From contig JAFGSL010000166.1 in assembly GCA_016934645.1 (NCBI GenBank), positions 1 to 8,982 of the forward strand: a DNA stretch of 8,982 nucleotides. Reading direction: 5' to 3'. A program made the translations under genes and the position numbers. Under the pieces are notes generated by a model that was not told the DNA's origin, searched no databases, and was given only the letters and a program-made list of their open reading frames with translations. Shown one piece after another: positions 7,081-8,982 of the stretch. Source of the DNA: Anaerolineae bacterium. GTDB lineage: Bacteria > Chloroflexota > Anaerolineae > B4-G1 > SLSP01. How positions within the stretch are numbered: the first letter of the stretch is position 1; every line of letters begins with the position of its first letter.

Positions 7081-8328
7081 TTAACCTGATCCTCCCCCGC
7101 ACACCCTCGTCGCCTCCCTGCACACGTCCATCTCCTCCGCCGATACATACACCACCACAATGCTCCCATCATCCTGTCTCTGCCACCTCCCCGCCGGCAC
7201 CGCCAGCCCCGGTAGCCTGGCCTCGTCCGGCGGGATCACCACCCGCAGCGGAAACCGTGTGTCATCGCCGGCCATCGCCAGCACCCACGCCCGCACATCG
7301 CCACCCGCCTGGCAATACTCCGTCACATCGTTGCCCTCCGGCACTCGCACCGGCATCACCCGGGCCGACAACGTCGCCAGGCGCGTCGCGTTCAGCGTCC
7401 CAGCCTTGTCCGTATCCAGCGCTGCGAAAATGCGTGTATACGGTAACAACCGCGCTAACCATTGCGCCGGCAATGTTCGCCCCGCCCCTGCCAGGGCCAC
7501 CACGTCTACCAGGTCGCTCGCCGCCTGCCACAAGAGCAGCGCGTCCAGTTCAGATTCCACGATGAACAACGGGTGATTGCCTTGTAGCCTCCCCGCGCCA
7601 TACAACGCGATCTGTCCCCCGCGCGGCCCGCCGTACTTGCCCCCATTGTCAGCCGTGGCCGGGACATCGCCCACAAAGCGCCGCACCTTCAATGCCCACA
7701 CCTCATCGCCGACACAATGCGGGATCACCACGCCACGCGGCACGTAGACGCGCTTGCCCGTGAATCCCCACCGTTCCGGCGGATCGAACACATCGCGCGG
7801 ACACCAGCCCAACCCCCAGGCGCGCATTGTGCTTTCCTGTAAGCCCCGCGCCTGCAAATACGCCCGTCCCACGTCACCCGCGTCTGACCACAGCACTTCT
7901 TGAGCACGTTCCAGGATCAACCTGGCCCGCGCCTGCCACGTCGCATCCGGGGGCACAACCGGCGGCGCTGGCGGGGTAGGTCGCAGTGTCCGCCCACGGG
8001 CCTGCACCGAGCGCGCAGCGCCTGCCGTCATCGGCACACCCACGAGGTTAGCCAGGTGCGCCAACGCCCCCCGAAACGGCCATCCGCGCCGTGCCATCAC
8101 CCACGTCAGCGCATCACCGCGCGCTCCGCAACCAAAGCATCGATACGATTGGCCGTCCGGGTTGAGAACCAGCGACGGATGATGATCCTCGTGGAACGGG
8201 CAGCGCCAGGCCAAGCGCTGGCCTTGACGCTGCGGCGCGCCGATGTCAGGGATGATGACGTGTTCGGCCAGGTTGAGCCGGGCCTTGACCTGGGCCACCA
8301 GGTCGGTCGAAGATGCTGATTTGTGCAT
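7081..8328 (-). CDS. DnaG-type primase with CHC2 zinc finger and TOPRIM domain
   Basis: This 415-aa protein has the order of a bacterial primase core. A CHC2 zinc ribbon has ligands C43, H46, C64 and C67 (CPFHEDHHPSL, then YRCFGCGARGDALTW). A DnaG-type N-lobe motif, AYLQARGLQESTMRAWGLGW, spans 156-175. The TOPRIM domain has FIVESELDALL (255-265, E258 as metal-binding glutamate) and ALDTDKAG (303-310, D305 and D307). Primases make RNA primers for DNA replication. A proline-rich linker (about 117-127) joins zinc finger and core. There is no C-terminal helicase or DnaB-binding domain, and it is shorter than chromosomal DnaG (about 600 aa), as is usual for phage, plasmid or ICE primases. The ATG at 8328 has only a weak GAGAGG upstream. 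It is transcribed toward the cas operon and next to an origin-like block, suggesting a mobile-element module. Confidence 0.87.
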   Translation of the reverse strand: MHKSASSTDLVAQVKARLNLAEHVIIPDIGAPQRQGQRLAWRCPFHEDHHPSLVLNPDGQSYRCFGCGARGDALTWVMARRGWPFRGALAHLANLVGVPMTAGAARSVQARGRTLRPTPPAPPVVPPDATWQARARLILERAQEVLWSDAGDVGRAYLQARGLQESTMRAWGLGWCPRDVFDPPERWGFTGKRVYVPRGVVIPHCVGDEVWALKVRRFVGDVPATADNGGKYGGPRGGQIALYGAGRLQGNHPLFIVESELDALLLWQAASDLVDVVALAGAGRTLPAQWLARLLPYTRIFAALDTDKAGTLNATRLATLSARVMPVRVPEGNDVTEYCQAGGDVRAWVLAMAGDDTRFPLRVVIPPDEARLPGLAVPAGRWQRQDDGSIVVVYVSAEEMDVCREATRVCGGGSG

Positions 8329-8362
8329 TTATCTTTATTCCTCTCAAGATATTTTGCTTTAG

Positions 8363-8411
8363 ACCTATATATAATAATAAATATATATATAATATATATA
8401 GATATATAGGT
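8363..8411. other. AT-only tract bounded by a perfect 10-bp inverted repeat
   Basis: ACCTATATAT (8363-8372) and ATATATAGGT (8402-8411) are perfect inverted repeats around a 29-nt interior made only of A and T. It lies 35 bp before the primase start, in otherwise GC-rich DNA. It could be a DNA-unwinding element of an origin, a cruciform-forming site, or simply the promoter region of the primase. Confidence 0.5.
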
Positions 8412-8438
8412 ATATCATATAGCCCCTGGATGAGAGAG

Positions 8439-8454
8439 GCCAGGCACAACTGGC
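8439..8454. repeat. Small inverted repeat
   Basis: GCCAG and CTGGC pair perfectly around a 6-nt loop (GCACAA). It lies between the AT-only tract and the strong GC hairpin. Five base pairs could occur by chance; it is listed because three further inverted repeats lie within 100 bp. Confidence 0.25.
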
Positions 8455-8470
8455 TGGACGATAGACCCTA

Positions 8471-8479
8471 TGTCAGACA
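8471..8479. repeat. Short palindrome TGTCAGACA
   Basis: A perfect TGTC-A-GACA palindrome lies immediately next to the GC hairpin at 8480-8514. It could be half of a protein-binding site. It is short, so chance is possible. Confidence 0.25.
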
Positions 8480-8514
8480 GGGACACACCCCCCGTGTTTG
8501 ACGGGGGGTGTCCC
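8480..8514. other. Strong GC-rich hairpin
   Basis: ACACCCCCCGT (8485-8495) and ACGGGGGGTGT (8501-8511) form an 11-bp perfect stem with a 5-nt loop (GTTTG). Past a 2-nt bulge (8483-8484) a further GGG/CCC clamp (8480-8482 with 8512-8514) extends it to 14 bp. No T-run follows on either strand, so a Rho-independent terminator is not well supported. Other roles are a single-strand initiation or nicking hairpin of an origin, or a boundary element. Confidence 0.6.
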
Positions 8515-8557
8515 GATGTGTGATACTCTTGATCCTACTCTGGCGCGGTGACGGTCA

Positions 8558-8710
8558 TCAGCGGTGTGTTCTCCCTGGGTGTCACGCAAGATATGTCACA
8601 ATGACGGCAAGCATTGCCCAATCGTCTGGCTACTGTCCAGCCTGGGTCTCCGCCGGGGCTATCGGTGAGACAGTTGATTCTTGATACTCTTGGCCCTGGG
8701 TGGGCATTGG
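8558..8710. repeat. 153-bp repeat unit, copy A
   Basis: This unit aligns without gaps to 8798-8950, with 140 of 153 positions identical. Nine of the 13 differences cluster in a short block (8619-8631); the segment 8656-8710 is identical in both copies. Inside it are the hairpin-like GGCAA-GCA-TTGCC (8606-8618) and a longer-range pairing CCGGGGC (8653-8659) with GCCCTGG (8693-8699). An 11-nt match to the unit's end, TGATACTCTTG (8521-8531), lies just upstream and may be a remnant of a third copy. I do not recognise it as a known insertion sequence or CRISPR repeat. Confidence 0.85.
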
Positions 8711-8797
8711 TCACCATTCCAGGGCTTGGCTTGAGCCGTTTGTGTGACTGTTTTCGGCTAATCGGCGCAATCGCGTTACTCTGTACAGTCAACCGCC

Positions 8798-8950
8798 TCA
8801 GCGGTGTGTTCTCCCTGGGCGTCACGCAAGATATGTCACAATGATGGCAAGCGTTGCCTCCCCGACGGATGACTGTCCAGCCTGGGTCTCCGCCAGGGCT
8901 ATCGGTGAGACAGTTGATTCTTGATACTCTTGGCCCTGGGTGGGCATTGG
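8798..8950. repeat. 153-bp repeat unit, copy B
   Basis: The second copy begins exactly 240 bp after copy A, with an 87-bp unrelated spacer (8711-8797) between them. The first half keeps GCGGTGTGTTCTCCCTGGG and GTCACGCAAGATATGTCACA. The central block 8859-8871 differs from copy A but keeps its length. The short stem GGCAA/TTGCC is unchanged; only its loop differs (GCG against GCA). More copies may lie beyond the right edge. The stretch from 8415 to 8982 holds no supported gene. Confidence 0.85.
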
Positions 8951-8982
8951 CGGCAATGCTGACGCCTGGCATGGGCAGCGCA

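Noticed and set aside
6849..7576. Long plus-strand open frames opposite the primase (238 and 138 codons)
   Set aside because: They are proline- and serine-rich antisense shadows of a GC-rich gene with clear CHC2 and TOPRIM motifs on the other strand.
8246..8449. Minus-strand 67-codon frame with a hydrophobic Y/I/L-rich segment
   Set aside because: The apparent membrane segment is translated from the A/T-only tract and the rest overlaps the primase in another frame.
8480..8514. Rho-independent terminator
   Set aside because: The stem is strong but no T-run follows on either strand, so it is reported as a hairpin of unknown role.
8558..8950. CRISPR array
   Set aside because: The repeat units are 153 bp with an 87-bp spacer and only two copies; no 25-40-bp repeat with regular spacers is seen anywhere in the window.
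8535..8972. Minus-strand 145-codon open frame with an internal protein repeat (two copies of a 'CDISCVTPRENTPL' segment)
   Set aside because: The repeat in the translation follows from the 240-bp DNA period, which is a multiple of three. The frame lacks a convincing ribosome binding site, and the non-coding plus strand is equally conserved. Of three isolated differences checked, two are silent and one changes R to H, which is too few to decide. It is kept as a repeat, not a gene.

Overview
The window is GC-rich bacterial DNA in which every supported gene lies on the minus strand, so it reads from right to left. It holds most of a type III-D CRISPR-Cas effector operon, preceded by a mobile-element-style DNA primase and a repeat-rich non-coding block. 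Multi-Cas7 operons with Csx10 and Csx19 are typical of type III-D systems in Chloroflexota, Cyanobacteria and related environmental lineages. A Chloroflexota-like host is my inference, because no taxonomic marker gene is present.

Region 1 (8982 to 8329) is non-coding. It has two ungapped 153-bp repeat units with a 240-bp period, a strong GC-rich hairpin, a smaller hairpin and an AT-only stretch bounded by a perfect 10-bp inverted repeat. This could be an origin or control region of an integrated or extrachromosomal element. Region 2 (8328 to 6822) holds a 415-aa CHC2 zinc-finger/TOPRIM primase and, just downstream, a possible 84-aa mini zinc-finger protein. Region 3 (6821 to 6663) is a short gap with an inverted repeat and weak promoter-like sequences.

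Region 4 (6662 to 1) is the cas operon, with genes overlapping or a few bases apart, each behind a strong Shine-Dalgarno sequence. In order of transcription it encodes: Cas10 without an HD nuclease domain but with an intact GGDD cyclase motif; a 627-aa fusion of a Csm3-like Cas7 domain to a Csx10-like Cas5 protein; a helical small subunit (Cas11/Csm2-like); Csm3-like Cas7; a second stand-alone Cas7 (SSO1426/Csx7-like); a Csx19-like protein; and the first 20 codons of a further probable RAMP protein that runs off the left edge.

Together these should form one crRNA-guided RNA-targeting complex. Cas10 and the Csx10 part would cap the 5' end of the crRNA. The Cas7 domains would form the backbone and cut target RNA; three of them keep a candidate catalytic aspartate. 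Cas11 subunits would form the inner filament, and Cas10 would make cyclic oligoadenylate when target is bound. Not seen in the window: a CRISPR array, Cas6, Cas1/Cas2 and any CARF effector. The most distinctive points are the Cas7-Csx10 fusion with a separate Cas11 gene, the primase module beside the operon, and the structured repeat block.
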